In this document: in pieces, positions 23,977 to 36,055 of the stretch
How positions within the stretch are numbered: position 1 is the first letter of the stretch
Layout: each line of letters starts with the position of its first letter
Assembly: GCF_000340435.2 (NCBI RefSeq)
Contig: NZ_CP011883.2
Location: 1,782,687-1,846,686, forward strand
From: Mycobacterium haemophilum DSM 44634
GTDB lineage: Bacteria; Actinomycetota; Actinomycetes; Mycobacteriales; Mycobacteriaceae
Reading direction: 5' to 3'
Length of the DNA: 64,000 bases
The notes under the pieces: model-generated
What the model was told of the DNA's origin: nothing
The model's database searches: none
What the model saw: only the letters and a program-made list of their open reading frames with translations
Translations under genes and position numbers: made by a program

Positions 23977-25191
23977 CTAAAGCCCTAGCGCACGATAGGT
24001 GTGGCGGACGAACTTGGGTTGTGCCGTTCGCAGCTTCGCCTGCGAAGTGTTACCCGCGACGGCGGCCGCGGCGTCGGAGGACAGCATAGGCAAATTCTGG
24101 ACCAAGTACAGCAAGATCAGGTTGGCGGCCGGGTCGGCCTGCCACCACGTCCCATAGGCGCCAGGCCAACTAAATGTCCCGAGCCCGCCCGGCCCGAATA
24201 GCGGCGCGCACTTCGCCGGGTCGGTCACCACCGACAAATTCAACCCGAACCCACGGCCAACCCAGAACGGCGCCCCAAGGAAGGCGTGCCGCTTGTGTTT
24301 GTCGGTGAGCCGGTCCGTGCGCATCAGGTGCGCCGACTCAGCGGATAGCACTCGCACGCCGTCGACTGTTCCGTCACCGAGCAGCATCCGCACGAACCGC
24401 AGGTAGTCGTCGGCGGTCGACCATAATCCGCCGCCGGCGTTACAGAATGACGGTGGCTTGACATGTGGTGGCCCCATCACGTCGTGTCGTAGCTGGTTCT
24501 TCTCGTCGAGTCGGTACATGGTCGCTGCGCGTGGCCGCATGTCGGCGGGGATGAAGAACCCGGTGTCGGTCATGCCCGCCGGGCCCAGGATTCGTTCGTC
24601 GAGAACCTGGTTAAACGGTTTGCCCTCGATGCGGGACACGATGACGCCCAGCACGTCTATCGAGTGGCTGTAAGTGACCCGGTCGCCGGGTTGATGCACT
24701 AGCGGGAGCGCGGCCAGCTCGGTCAGCCAAGCGTCGGAGCCCCGACCGAATGGCAGTCGCAGGTATGCCCGCGAGATCGGCCCGGGTACCGAGAAGCCGT
24801 AGGCCAGGCCGCTGGTATGGGTGAGTAGATCCTCGAGCAGAATGGGGCGCCGCGCCGGGTGCGTCCGGTCTAGCGGACCGTCCGGTTGGTCGAGCACCCG
24901 CAGCTCGGCCAATTCCGGCGCCCAGCGCGTGATCGGGTCGTGCAGTGCCAGCTTGCCGTCGTCGACCAGACTCATCACCGCGGCCACCGTGACCGGCTTG
25001 GTCATCGACGCGATACGAAACAGCGTGTCTCTTTGCATCGGCAGGCCCGCATCGATGTCTCGGTAACCGATCTCATTGACCTGCAACGTTTCTCCGCGAT
25101 GCCAGACCATCGTCAGCGCGCCGGCGAGGAGGCCGGCATCGCAAACCTCGCGGATGGAGGTCTGATTGCCCACGAGGCTGCGGCGATTCAC
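23977..25191 (-). CDS. Beta-lactamase/esterase family (class C-like) serine hydrolase
   Basis: This class C beta-lactamase-fold hydrolase (LipD/LpqK-like esterase group) has about 404 residues from GTG 25191; GTG 25173 is an alternative. The nucleophile Ser and Lys are in FRIASMTKPVTVAAVMSLVD (SxxK), and the second motif is VTYSHSIDVLG (YSH in place of YxN). LLTHTSGLAYG is the typical DLLTHTSG-like segment, and the third motif is in FGPGGLGTFSWPGAYGTWW. The frame extends to 25302, but that part overlaps the methyltransferase. The minus-strand order is methyltransferase, hydrolase, acetyltransferase, tightly spaced. The substrate is unknown. Confidence 0.87.
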   Translation of the reverse strand: MNRRSLVGNQTSIREVCDAGLLAGALTMVWHRGETLQVNEIGYRDIDAGLPMQRDTLFRIASMTKPVTVAAVMSLVDDGKLALHDPITRWAPELAELRVLDQPDGPLDRTHPARRPILLEDLLTHTSGLAYGFSVPGPISRAYLRLPFGRGSDAWLTELAALPLVHQPGDRVTYSHSIDVLGVIVSRIEGKPFNQVLDERILGPAGMTDTGFFIPADMRPRAATMYRLDEKNQLRHDVMGPPHVKPPSFCNAGGGLWSTADDYLRFVRMLLGDGTVDGVRVLSAESAHLMRTDRLTDKHKRHAFLGAPFWVGRGFGLNLSVVTDPAKCAPLFGPGGLGTFSWPGAYGTWWQADPAANLILLYLVQNLPMLSSDAAAAVAGNTSQAKLRTAQPKFVRHTYRALGL

Positions 25192-25201
25192 CCGGTTTAG
25201 G

Positions 25202-25861
25202 TTAGCTGCCGTCGTGCCGCTGCGCGCGGACGTACCAGAACGCCATCTCGATTTCGGTGCCGTCCTGTTCGCGACGAACCGTGGTGGGTTCCAACGACGC
25301 AATATCCCAGCCCGCGTCGCCCAGGACGTCGTGCAACGTCTGCTTGGTGACCCCGGGCAGCGGCCGCTCCACGTCTGACGGGTTGGCGTCGGAGAAGCAG
25401 CTGATCAACAGGGTGGCGCCGGGTCTGGTCGCACGATGAACTGCGACGGCGTAGCTGCGTTTGCCGTCGTCGTCTAGGCAGTGGAACATGCCGCTGTCGA
25501 TGACGGTGTCGAATGCATTGGTGTAGCCGTCGAGCTTGGTGGAGTCGGCAACCGCGAACTTTACCGCGACTCCGGCGTCCTTGGCCCGCTGCTCGGCGGT
25601 GATCAGCGCGGTCGACGAGATGTCCAACCCGGTCACCCTAAATCCGTTTTTGGCCAGGTAGATGGCGTTGTCGCCAAGCCCGCAGCCGATGTCGAGAACA
25701 TCGCCGTGCACCCAGCCGCCGCTCTGCCACTCGATGACATTCTCCTTGGGCGCCTTGGTATCCCATGGTGGTGTGGACATCGGCGGGAGGCCGTCGCCCG
25801 GGCTCTCACCGCGATAGAGAGCATCGAAATCTAGGCGTTGGGAGGAATTAGTTCCTGTCAT
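25202..25861 (-). CDS. Class I SAM-dependent methyltransferase (Rv1377c-like)
   Basis: This 219-residue methyltransferase shows motif I VLDIGCGLGDNAIYLAKNGF, motif II VTGLDISSTALITAEQRAK, then FAVADSTKLDG and FDTVIDSGMFHCLDDDGKRS. It resembles thiol-methyltransferase/TehB-like proteins and Rv1377c, which lies just before pyrR in H37Rv. The N-terminus (RLDFDALYRGESP) fits that family. The methyl acceptor is unknown. It marks the left end of the block collinear with Rv1377c-Rv1412. The 190 bases upstream, to the PE_PGRS stop, hold nothing I recognise. Confidence 0.87.
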   Translation of the reverse strand: MTGTNSSQRLDFDALYRGESPGDGLPPMSTPPWDTKAPKENVIEWQSGGWVHGDVLDIGCGLGDNAIYLAKNGFRVTGLDISSTALITAEQRAKDAGVAVKFAVADSTKLDGYTNAFDTVIDSGMFHCLDDDGKRSYAVAVHRATRPGATLLISCFSDANPSDVERPLPGVTKQTLHDVLGDAGWDIASLEPTTVRREQDGTEIEMAFWYVRAQRHDGS

Positions 25862-26048
25862 TTTCGCCAGCGTAGTCCGACTTCCTGGATTGGTGGCGTG
25901 GTGGAGATGTGAGCAGAACTTGGCGAAGAGTAGGCCGAAATCATTGTCTTAGCAAGAGAATTAGCGGGCCGGACCGGCGCTGCGGCGGCCTCAACCCGCT
26001 GGGGTGGTGCGGTGCCAGCGTTGGATACCGCCAGGTCGGCAGTCGCGG

Positions 26049-27713
26049 CTACGGCGGTCCCGTCGCGCCAGCATTGCCGAAGAGCCTCCCGCCGGCACCG
26101 CCGGCCCCGCCGGGCGCACCGTTGACGCCGGCCCCGCCGGCACCGCCGTTGCCGACGAGTTGGGCGCTGCCGCCAGCGCCGCCGCCGGAGGCGGCACCTG
26201 CCAAGCCGGATGCGCCGGCGGGACTGCCGGTGCCGCCGGAACCGGCGCTACCCCCGGCTGCACCCGCGCCGCCCGCGCCGCCGTTGCCATACACCAACCC
26301 AGCGATACCACCGCCGCCGCCGATGGCGGCGTCGCCGCCATCACCTCCGGCGCCACCGCCGCCGCCGGCGCCGCTCACGTCACCGCCGCCGCCGTCGCCG
26401 CCATCACCTCCGGCACCACCGTTACCGCCGTCGCCGCCGAAGCCCAGCAGTCCGCCGCCGGCGCCGCCCGCTCCGCCCATGGCGGCGGCGCCGCCCGCGC
26501 CGCCCTTGCCGCCATCGCCAAATTCGGGGCCGCCTTTGCCGCCGAGGCCGCCGTCGCCGCCGTCGCCGCCTGCGCCGCCACCGCCACCGTTACCACCGGC
26601 CCCGCCGAAGCCCAGCAGTCCGCCGCCGGCTCCGCCCGCTCCGCCCATGGCGGCGGCGCCGCCCGCGCCGCCCGCGCCGCCGGCTTCGTTGCCGGGGCCG
26701 CCAGCCCCGCCGAGCCCGCCGGCCCCTCCGGCCCCTCCGGCGCCGCCGACGCCCACCAGCCCGCCACCAGCTCCACCCGCTCCGCCCATGGCACCGTTGC
26801 CGCCGACGCCGCCGGCGAAGCCGTTTTGGTAGTAGGCGCCTGCGCCACCAGCCCCTCCGGCCCCTCCGGCCCCGCCGGCCCCGCCGATGCCGTACAGCAC
26901 TCCGGCGTGCCCGCCGGGTGCGCCCAGCCCGCCGTCGCCACCGGGTGCGCCGTGGTCGACGAGGCCGGTGCTGCCGGTGCTGCCGGCCCCGCCGACGCCG
27001 CCGGCGCCGCCGTTACCGAATAACCCGATGGCATTGCCGCCGGCGCCGCCGGCCCCACCGGAAAGCGGTGCCGCGGCATTGCCTCCGCTCGCGCCACCGG
27101 CACCACCGGGCCCGCCGTTGCCGACCAGCCACCCGCCGGCCCCGCCGGCCCCGCCATTGGTGCCTGCGACACCGGCGCCGGCATTGAAACCGGCACCGCC
27201 AGCCCCACCATTGCCCCACAACCCCGCCGGTCCACCTGAGCCGCCGGGCACACCAGCGGTGTTGCTGGCGCCGCCGTTGCCGCCGTTGCCGTACAACAGC
27301 CCGCCGGGCCCGCCGGGCTGCCCCGGCCCACCGTTGGTGCCGTCGCCGATCAACAGGCGTCCCCACAGCGCCTGGCTGGGCGCGTTGATCGCGCCGAGCA
27401 CCTGCTGCTCCAGCATTTGCAGTGGCGAGGCGTTGGCGGCTTCGGCGCTGGCATACCCCCCGGCCCCAGACGTCAAAGCCTGCACAAACCGGGTTTGGAA
27501 CTCCGCTGCCCGGGCGCTGATTATCTGATAGGTCTGGCCGTGCGAACTGAACAGCGCCGCGATCGCCGCCGACACCTCATCCTCACCCGCCGCCAGCAAC
27601 GCCGTGATCGGGGCCAAGGCGGCGGCGTTGGCCGCGTCGAGCGCAGAACCCACACGCGCCACATCCGAAGCCACCGATATCAACGACTCTGGCGCCACCA
27701 TCACAAACGACAT
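26049..27713 (-). CDS. PE_PGRS family protein
   Basis: The 554-residue protein has an N-terminal PE domain (MSFVMVAPESLISVASDVAR; about residues 1-93) with the YxxxE export motif in GGYASAEAANASPLQ. The linker LWGRLLIGDGTNGGPGQPGG follows, and then ~430 residues of GGxGGx repeats with interspersed LFGNGGAGG, LVGVGGAGG and LLGFGGAGG units. It ends LFGNAGATGPP without a separate C-terminal domain. Two internal blocks (around 26440-26520 and 26600-26680) are near-duplicates. Such proteins are exported through ESX-5 to the cell surface. I recall no PE_PGRS at this site in H37Rv. Confidence 0.95.
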   Translation of the reverse strand: MSFVMVAPESLISVASDVARVGSALDAANAAALAPITALLAAGEDEVSAAIAALFSSHGQTYQIISARAAEFQTRFVQALTSGAGGYASAEAANASPLQMLEQQVLGAINAPSQALWGRLLIGDGTNGGPGQPGGPGGLLYGNGGNGGASNTAGVPGGSGGPAGLWGNGGAGGAGFNAGAGVAGTNGGAGGAGGWLVGNGGPGGAGGASGGNAAAPLSGGAGGAGGNAIGLFGNGGAGGVGGAGSTGSTGLVDHGAPGGDGGLGAPGGHAGVLYGIGGAGGAGGAGGAGGAGAYYQNGFAGGVGGNGAMGGAGGAGGGLVGVGGAGGAGGAGGLGGAGGPGNEAGGAGGAGGAAAMGGAGGAGGGLLGFGGAGGNGGGGGAGGDGGDGGLGGKGGPEFGDGGKGGAGGAAAMGGAGGAGGGLLGFGGDGGNGGAGGDGGDGGGGDVSGAGGGGGAGGDGGDAAIGGGGGIAGLVYGNGGAGGAGAAGGSAGSGGTGSPAGASGLAGAASGGGAGGSAQLVGNGGAGGAGVNGAPGGAGGAGGRLFGNAGATGPP

Positions 27714-27857
27714 TCGATACCCTCACAGAGCGGAGCAGCAGATCGATGTTATCGCCGTTCCCGCATACCAGAGACCGTTATCTGGGAAAGTCTTCCCGCC
27801 GATACGCCCGCTGCTCAGACCCGCGCGCCCCGCGTCGTCGTCCGTGGCGCGCGGTGC

Positions 27858-27863
27858 TACGCT
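27858..27863 (+). promoter_or_regulatory. Candidate -10 element for the pyr operon
   Basis: TACGCT fits the mycobacterial TANNNT -10 consensus. It lies about 28 bases before the PyrR-type hairpin and 66 bases before the pyrR ATG. It would give a leader long enough to hold the whole hairpin. No clear -35 is seen. Confidence 0.4.
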
Positions 27864-27885
27864 GCCGGGCAGTCGACATCCTTTA

Positions 27886-27915
27886 ACGATCCGTCCGGAG
27901 AGGCGGAGAAGGAGG
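27886..27915 (+). promoter_or_regulatory. Candidate PyrR-binding RNA hairpin overlapping the pyrR leader
   Basis: CCGTC (27891-27895) and GGCGG (27902-27906) form a stem, with one G-U pair, around the loop CGGAGA. The pattern TCCGGAGAGG resembles the PyrR anti-antiterminator consensus of Bacillus. It stands directly before the Shine-Dalgarno GGAGG at 27911-27915. In M. smegmatis PyrR represses translation by binding such a site, and the same mechanism is likely here when UMP is plentiful. Confidence 0.65.
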
Positions 27916-27928
27916 TCTGCGTACCACC

Positions 27929-28528
27929 ATGTCTCGCATGGGTGCCGCGGATGACCCCGCTTTTGGCTTGGGATCCAGAGGATCCCAAGAACTTATGTCC
28001 GCGGCCGACGTCGGTCGCACCATTTCCCGCATTGCTCACCAGATCATCGAGAAGACCGCATTAGATGGCCCCGATGCGCCGCGGGTAGTGCTGCTGGGAA
28101 TTCCGACCCGCGGCGTCATCTTGGCCACGCGCCTGGCCAGCAACATCGGCGAGTACAGCGGAATTGAGGTGGGCTGCGGCGGGCTGGACATCACCCTGTA
28201 CCGCGACGACCTGATGATGCAGCCGCCGCGGCCGCTGGAGGCCACGTCGATCCCGGCCGGCGGCGTCGACGACGCGCTGGTGATCCTGGTCGACGACGTA
28301 CTGTATTCCGGTCGCTCGGTGCGCGCCGCCCTCGATGCGCTGCGCGACGCGGGCCGGCCGCGGGTCGTCCAGTTGGCCGTGCTGGTCGATCGTGGCCACC
28401 GGGAACTGCCGCTCCGCGCCGACTACGTAGGCAAGAACGTGCCTACCTCGCGCCGGGAGAGCGTGCATGTGTTGCTGCGTGAGCACGACGGCCGCGACGG
28501 CGTGGTGATATCCAGGGACGGTGCGTGA
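27929..28528 (+). CDS. pyrR: PyrR: pyr operon regulatory protein / uracil phosphoribosyltransferase
   Basis: This PRTase-fold RNA-binding regulator senses UMP and UTP and represses the pyr operon; some members have uracil phosphoribosyltransferase activity. It has 199 residues from the ATG at 27929, and an ATG at 27941 gives the shorter MGAADD start nearer the M. tuberculosis form. Motifs are ISRIAHQIIEKTALDGPDA, LLGIPTRGVILA, DITLYRDDLM and the PRPP loop VILVDDVLYSGRSVRAALDA. The stop overlaps the pyrB ATG (TGATG). It heads the pyrimidine operon. Confidence 0.95.
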   Translation: MSRMGAADDPAFGLGSRGSQELMSAADVGRTISRIAHQIIEKTALDGPDAPRVVLLGIPTRGVILATRLASNIGEYSGIEVGCGGLDITLYRDDLMMQPPRPLEATSIPAGGVDDALVILVDDVLYSGRSVRAALDALRDAGRPRVVQLAVLVDRGHRELPLRADYVGKNVPTSRRESVHVLLREHDGRDGVVISRDGA

Positions 28529-29490
28529 TGAGCAGACATCTGCTGACCGCCGGTGACTTGAGCCGCGACGACGCCACCGCAATCCTCGACGATGCCGATC
28601 GGTTCGCGCAGGCTCTGGTGGGTCGCGAGATCAAGAAGCTGCCGACGCTGCGCGGTCGCACGGTAATCACGATGTTCTATGAGAACTCGACTCGCACCCG
28701 AGTGTCGTTCGAGGTGGCCGGCAAGTGGATGAGCGCCGATGTGATCAACGTCAGCGCGGCCGGATCGTCGGCGAGTAAGGGCGAATCGTTGCGCGACACC
28801 GCGCTGACGCTGCGTGCGGCCGGCGCTGACGCGTTGATCATCCGGCACCCGGCCTCCGGTGCCGCGCATCTGCTCGCCGAGTGGACTGCTGCTGAGACCG
28901 ATGAGGGTGGCCCGGCGGTGATCAATGCCGGCGACGGCACTCATGAGCACCCGACCCAGGCGCTGCTGGACGCGCTCACCATCCGTCAGCGGCTCGGCGG
29001 CATTGAAGGCCGGCGCATCGTGATCGTCGGCGACATCGTCCACAGCCGGGTCGCGCGGTCCAACGTCGTGCTGCTGGACACCCTGGGCGCCGAGGTGGTG
29101 CTGGTGGCGCCGCCGACCTTGTTGCCGGTCGGGGTTGACGGCTGGCCGGCCACTATCTCAGGCGACTTCGACGCCGAACTGCCCGCCGCCGACGCGGTGC
29201 TGATGCTGCGGGTACAGGCCGAACGGATGAATGGCGGCTTCTTCCCGTCTGTCCGCGAGTATTCCTGTCTCTACGGGCTAACCGAGCGGCGTCAGGCGAT
29301 GCTGCCCGGCCATGCCGTGGTGCTGCACCCGGGGCCCATGCTGCGTGGCATGGAGATCGCCTCGTCAGTGGCTGACTCGTCGCAGTCAGCTGTGTTGCAA
29401 CAGGTTTCCAACGGTGTGCATGTGCGGATGGCAGTGCTTTTCCATGTGCTGGTCGGGACCGAGTCAGCCGAAAAAGAGGGTGCGGCATGA
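28528..29490 (+). CDS. pyrB: Aspartate carbamoyltransferase catalytic subunit
   Basis: ATCase joins carbamoyl phosphate and aspartate in de novo pyrimidine synthesis. It has 320 residues. The carbamoyl-phosphate loop is MFYENSTRTRVSFEVAGKWM, followed by SSASKGESLRDT, IRHPASGAAHLL, GDGTHEHPTQALLDALTI and the aspartate-side MLRVQAERMN. A GTG at 28525 is in frame, but the ATG at 28528, overlapping the pyrR stop, is the likely start. No pyrI regulatory gene is present. It overlaps pyrC by 4 bases. Confidence 0.97.
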   Translation: MSRHLLTAGDLSRDDATAILDDADRFAQALVGREIKKLPTLRGRTVITMFYENSTRTRVSFEVAGKWMSADVINVSAAGSSASKGESLRDTALTLRAAGADALIIRHPASGAAHLLAEWTAAETDEGGPAVINAGDGTHEHPTQALLDALTIRQRLGGIEGRRIVIVGDIVHSRVARSNVVLLDTLGAEVVLVAPPTLLPVGVDGWPATISGDFDAELPAADAVLMLRVQAERMNGGFFPSVREYSCLYGLTERRQAMLPGHAVVLHPGPMLRGMEIASSVADSSQSAVLQQVSNGVHVRMAVLFHVLVGTESAEKEGAA

Positions 29491-30779
29491 GCGTCTTACT
29501 TCGCGGTGTCCGGTTGTATGGCGAAGGTGAACGGGTCGATGTCATGGTTGAGGACGGCCAAATCGCCAACATTGGTCCGGGCCTTGCCATTCCCGATACT
29601 GCTGACGTGATCGACGCCACCGGCCAGGTGCTGCTGCCCGGCCTGGTAGACCTGCACACCCACCTGCGTGAGCCGGGACGCGAATATGCCGAGGACATCG
29701 AAACTGGTTCGGCAGCAGCGGCTCTCGGTGGTTACACCGCGGTTTTTGCGATGCCCAATACCACCCCGGTGGCGGACAGTCCGGTGGTTACCGACCATGT
29801 CTGGCACCGCGGCCAGCAGGTCGGCCTGGTTGATGTGCACCCCGTCGGTGCGGTCACGGTTGGCCTGGCCGGAGCCGAGCTCACCGAGATGGGCATGATG
29901 GCTGCCGGCGCCGCGCAGGTGCGGCTCTTCTCCGACGACGGCAACTGCGTGCATAACCCGTTGGTGATGCGTCGTGCCCTGGAGTACGCCACCGGTCTGG
30001 GGGTGCTGATCGCCCAGCACGCCGAGGAGCCGAGGCTGACTGTTGGCGCTGTTGCGCACGAGGGGCCTATGGCCGCCAGGCTGGGATTGTCCGGATGGCC
30101 CAGGGCAGCCGAGGAATCGATCGTCGCCCGCGACGCCCTGCTGGCCCGCGACGCCGGCGCTCGGGTACACATCTGCCACGCCTCCACCGCCGGCACCGTG
30201 GATATTCTGAAATGGGCTAAAGCGCAAGGTATTTCGATCACCGCCGAAGTCACCCCGCATCACCTACTGCTCGACGACAGCAGGCTAGCCAGCTACGACG
30301 GGGTGAATCGGGTCAACCCGCCGCTGCGTGAAGCCGCGGATGCAATCGCACTGCGGCAGGCGTTGGCCGACGGGATCATCGATTGTGTGGCTACTGACCA
30401 CGCCCCGCATGCCGAGCATGAGAAATGCGTCGAGTTCTGCGCGGCGCGCCCCGGCATGCTGGGCTTGCAGACGGCGCTGTCGGTGGTGGCGCACACAATG
30501 GTGGTGCCCGGCTTATTAACCTGGCGCGATGTCGCGCGGGTGATGAGTGAGAACCCGGCGCGCATCGCCGGGTTGCCCGATCATGGCCGGCCGCTGGAGG
30601 TGGGTGAACCGGCTAACCTGACGGTGGTGGACCCGGACGCTACCTGGACGGTCACCGGCGCCGGCTTGGCCAGCCGGTCAGCCAACACGCCGTACGAGTC
30701 GATGACCCTGCCCGTCACAGTGACTGCGACCCTGCTGCGCGGGAAGGTCACCGCCCGGGATCAGAAGAGCCCGGCATGA
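29487..30779 (+). CDS. pyrC: Dihydroorotase
   Basis: This type I zinc amidohydrolase closes carbamoyl aspartate to dihydroorotate. It has 430 residues, equal to the M. tuberculosis protein. Metal-site motifs are LPGLVDLHTHLREPGREYAE, then VRLFSDDGN, HAEEP, VHICHAST and CVATDHAPHAEHEK with the catalytic Asp. The ATG overlaps the pyrB stop (ATGA) and the stop overlaps the next ATG. The gene sits in the middle of the coupled pyr operon. Confidence 0.97.
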   Translation: MSVLLRGVRLYGEGERVDVMVEDGQIANIGPGLAIPDTADVIDATGQVLLPGLVDLHTHLREPGREYAEDIETGSAAAALGGYTAVFAMPNTTPVADSPVVTDHVWHRGQQVGLVDVHPVGAVTVGLAGAELTEMGMMAAGAAQVRLFSDDGNCVHNPLVMRRALEYATGLGVLIAQHAEEPRLTVGAVAHEGPMAARLGLSGWPRAAEESIVARDALLARDAGARVHICHASTAGTVDILKWAKAQGISITAEVTPHHLLLDDSRLASYDGVNRVNPPLREAADAIALRQALADGIIDCVATDHAPHAEHEKCVEFCAARPGMLGLQTALSVVAHTMVVPGLLTWRDVARVMSENPARIAGLPDHGRPLEVGEPANLTVVDPDATWTVTGAGLASRSANTPYESMTLPVTVTATLLRGKVTARDQKSPA

Positions 30780-31273
30780 ACTCCGGCACCCTGGTGGGGT
30801 CACTGGTTTTCGCGACGGTGCTGGTGGTGTTGGTCGCAGTGATGATCCAACTGATGATGCGCGGATGGCGGCGTCGTGGGCGGCGGCAGGCGGAGCTGAT
30901 CGGCACCCTGCCCGACATGCCCGACGAGGTGGGTTCGGTAACTATTACTACCCGCGGCATGTACGTCGGGTGCACGATGGCGCCATCTTGGAACGACCGG
31001 ATCGCGGTCGGCGATCTTGGGTATCGCAGCAAAGCGGTGCTGACCCGCTATCCCGAAGGAATCATGTTGCAGCGCAGCGGTGCCCGCCCGATTTGGATTC
31101 CACAGGAGTCGATTACTGCCATCCGTACCGAGCGCGGCATCGCCGGAAAGGTCGCCGCTCGCAATGGGATACTGGCGATCCGGTGGCGGCTACCGTCGGG
31201 CGTTGAAATCGATACTGGGTTTCGGGCAGACAACCGTGACCAATACGACGGTTGGCTCGAGGAGGCCTCGTGA
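30776..31273 (+). CDS. Conserved membrane-anchored protein of the pyr operon (Rv1382-like)
   Basis: This 165-residue protein has one N-terminal transmembrane helix (LVGSLVFATVLVVLVAVMIQ). A basic stretch (GWRRRGRRQAEL) follows and then a soluble domain of beta character (GSVTITTRGMYVGCTM, SGVEIDTGFRADNRDQYDGW). It corresponds to Rv1382, conserved between pyrC and carA in mycobacteria. Its role is unknown; position and overlaps on both sides suggest co-expression with pyrimidine enzymes. Its stop overlaps the first MIRU mini-ORF. Confidence 0.88.
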   Translation: MNSGTLVGSLVFATVLVVLVAVMIQLMMRGWRRRGRRQAELIGTLPDMPDEVGSVTITTRGMYVGCTMAPSWNDRIAVGDLGYRSKAVLTRYPEGIMLQRSGARPIWIPQESITAIRTERGIAGKVAARNGILAIRWRLPSGVEIDTGFRADNRDQYDGWLEEAS

Positions 31274-31406
31274 ACCGCGCCGACGACGATGCAGAGCAAA
31301 ACAGCGATGTGGGGGCACCTCCCGCTTGCGGGGGAGAGGAGCGGCGCTCGTGAACCGCGCCGACGACGATGCAGAGCGAAGCGATGAGGAGGAGCGGCGC
31401 TCGTGA
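31270..31406 (+). repeat. Two tandem MIRU elements between Rv1382-like and carA
   Basis: Two copies of the MIRU unit run from 31270 to 31406, each opening with GTGAACCGCGCCGACGACGA and closing GAGGAGCGGCGCTCGTGA. Both are translatable: a 27-residue frame (31270-31353) overlaps the upstream stop, and an 18-residue frame (31350-31406) overlaps both the first and the carA GTG at 31403. The first copy is longer by exactly 27 bases, the hairpin element GTGGGGGCACCTCCCGCTTG and onward, so frame is kept. The ribosome could pass through the repeats by stop-start coupling. Confidence 0.88.
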
Positions 31407-32530
31407 ATAGAGCTCTACTGGTGCTTGAGGACGGCCGCGTCTTCACCGGCAGGCCGTTTGGCGCGATCGGTCAAACGCTGGGTGAAGCCGTGTTCAGTAC
31501 CGGCATGTCCGGCTACCAAGAGACGCTGACCGATCCCAGTTATCACCGTCAGATCGTGGTGGCCACCGCCCCGCAGATCGGCAATACCGGCTGGAACGAC
31601 CAAGACGGCGAGAGTCGGGACGACAAAATCTGGGTCGCCGGTTACGCGGTGCGCGACCCGTCGCCGTGCGCCTCAAACTGGCGCGCCACCGGCACGCTGG
31701 AAGACGAGCTGGTCCGCCAGAACATCGTTGGGATCGCCGGCATCGACACCAGGGCGGTAGTGCGTCATCTGCGCAGCCACGGCTCGATGAAAGCGGGCGT
31801 GTTCTCTGGCGCGGCAGCGACCGATCCGCTAAATAGCGAGGCGCTGGTGGAGCGGGTGCGGACCCAGCAGTCGATGCTAGGTTCCGATCTCGCCGGTGAA
31901 GTCAGCACACCGGATGCATATATTGTTGAACCCGAAGGGCCGCACCGGTTTACGGTGGCTGCGCTCGACCTCGGGATCAAGACCAACACGCCGCGCAACT
32001 TCGCCCGGCGCGGGATCCGAAGCCATGTGTTGCCGGCGTCGGCGACGTTCGACCACATTGCCGAAATCAAACCGCATGGCCTGTTTTTGTCCAATGGACC
32101 CGGCGACCCGGCTACCGCCGACCACGTCGTCGCGCTCACTAGGGAGGTGCTGGGCGCCGGAATCCCGTTGTTCGGCATCTGTTTCGGCAACCAGATCCTG
32201 GGCCGGGCGCTGGGCCTGTTGACCTACAAGATGGTGTTCGGCCACCGCGGTATCAATATCCCGGTCATCGACCACGCCACTGGACGGGTCGCGGTGACCG
32301 CGCAAAACCACGGCTTCGCGCTGGAGGGGGAGGCAGGTCAGTCCTTCGACACACCGTTTGGCCCAGCGGTGGTCAGTCACACCTGTGCCAACGACGGTGT
32401 GGTGGAAGGTGTCAAACTTGCTGACGGGCGCGCGTTTTCGGTGCAGTATCACCCGGAGGCCGCCGCTGGCCCGCACGATGCGGAGTACCTGTTCGACAGC
32501 TTTGTCGAACTCATGGCGGCTCAGCGATGA
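31403..32530 (+). CDS. carA: Carbamoyl-phosphate synthase small (glutaminase) subunit
   Basis: The class I glutamine amidotransferase subunit supplies ammonia to CarB for carbamoyl phosphate, feeding arginine and pyrimidine synthesis. It has 375 residues. The N-terminal CPSase domain includes FSTGMSGYQETLTDPSY. The triad lies in FGICFGNQILGRALG (Cys) and VQYHPEAAAGPHD (His, Glu), and LFLSNGPGDP is the oxyanion region. The start is GTG, overlapping the MIRU frame. About 100 bases, including a repeat hairpin, separate it from carB. Confidence 0.97.
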   Translation: MNRALLVLEDGRVFTGRPFGAIGQTLGEAVFSTGMSGYQETLTDPSYHRQIVVATAPQIGNTGWNDQDGESRDDKIWVAGYAVRDPSPCASNWRATGTLEDELVRQNIVGIAGIDTRAVVRHLRSHGSMKAGVFSGAAATDPLNSEALVERVRTQQSMLGSDLAGEVSTPDAYIVEPEGPHRFTVAALDLGIKTNTPRNFARRGIRSHVLPASATFDHIAEIKPHGLFLSNGPGDPATADHVVALTREVLGAGIPLFGICFGNQILGRALGLLTYKMVFGHRGINIPVIDHATGRVAVTAQNHGFALEGEAGQSFDTPFGPAVVSHTCANDGVVEGVKLADGRAFSVQYHPEAAAGPHDAEYLFDSFVELMAAQR

Positions 32531-32537
32531 CCGCGAG

Positions 32538-32566
32538 CTGGGGGCACCTCCCGCGTGCGGGGGAGC
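32538..32566 (+). repeat. Short dispersed hairpin element between carA and carB
   Basis: CTGGGGGCACCTCCCGCGTG followed by CGGGGGAG nearly repeats the 27-base insert in the MIRU at 31310-31338. CTCCCGC and GCGGGGGAG form a short GC-rich stem. Its copy in the MIRU has CTTG in the loop instead of CGTG. It is a dispersed mycobacterial intergenic element. Confidence 0.7.
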
Positions 32567-32630
32567 GTGTCTGTACAACGACACGCCGCAATCGGTGTAC
32601 AACTGCGCACGTTCGCGCTAAGGAGGATTG

Positions 32631-36001
<3,371 letters not shown>

Positions 36002-36002
<1 letters not shown>

Positions 36003-36055
36003 TGACCCGCGCTGGCGACGATGCAGAGCGAAGCGATGAGGAGGAGCGGCGCTAA
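36002..36055 (+). repeat. Single MIRU element between carB and pyrF
   Basis: One MIRU copy encodes the 17-residue frame MTRAGDDAERSDEEERR. Its ATG shares a base with the carB TAA (TAATG at 36000-36004). Its own TAA shares a base with the pyrF ATG (TAATG at 36053-36057). This is the classical MIRU arrangement that bridges two genes by overlapping start and stop codons. Confidence 0.92.

Noticed and set aside
25909..27187. Long plus-strand Pro/Arg/Ala-rich frames opposite the PE_PGRS gene
   Set aside because: They are complements of the GGxGG repeats (giving PPAPP or RRR patterns); the minus-strand frame has a genuine PE domain.
26049..27300. CRISPR-like short repeats
   Set aside because: The periodicity is the codon repeat of PGRS glycine motifs; there are no constant repeats with unique spacers and no cas genes.
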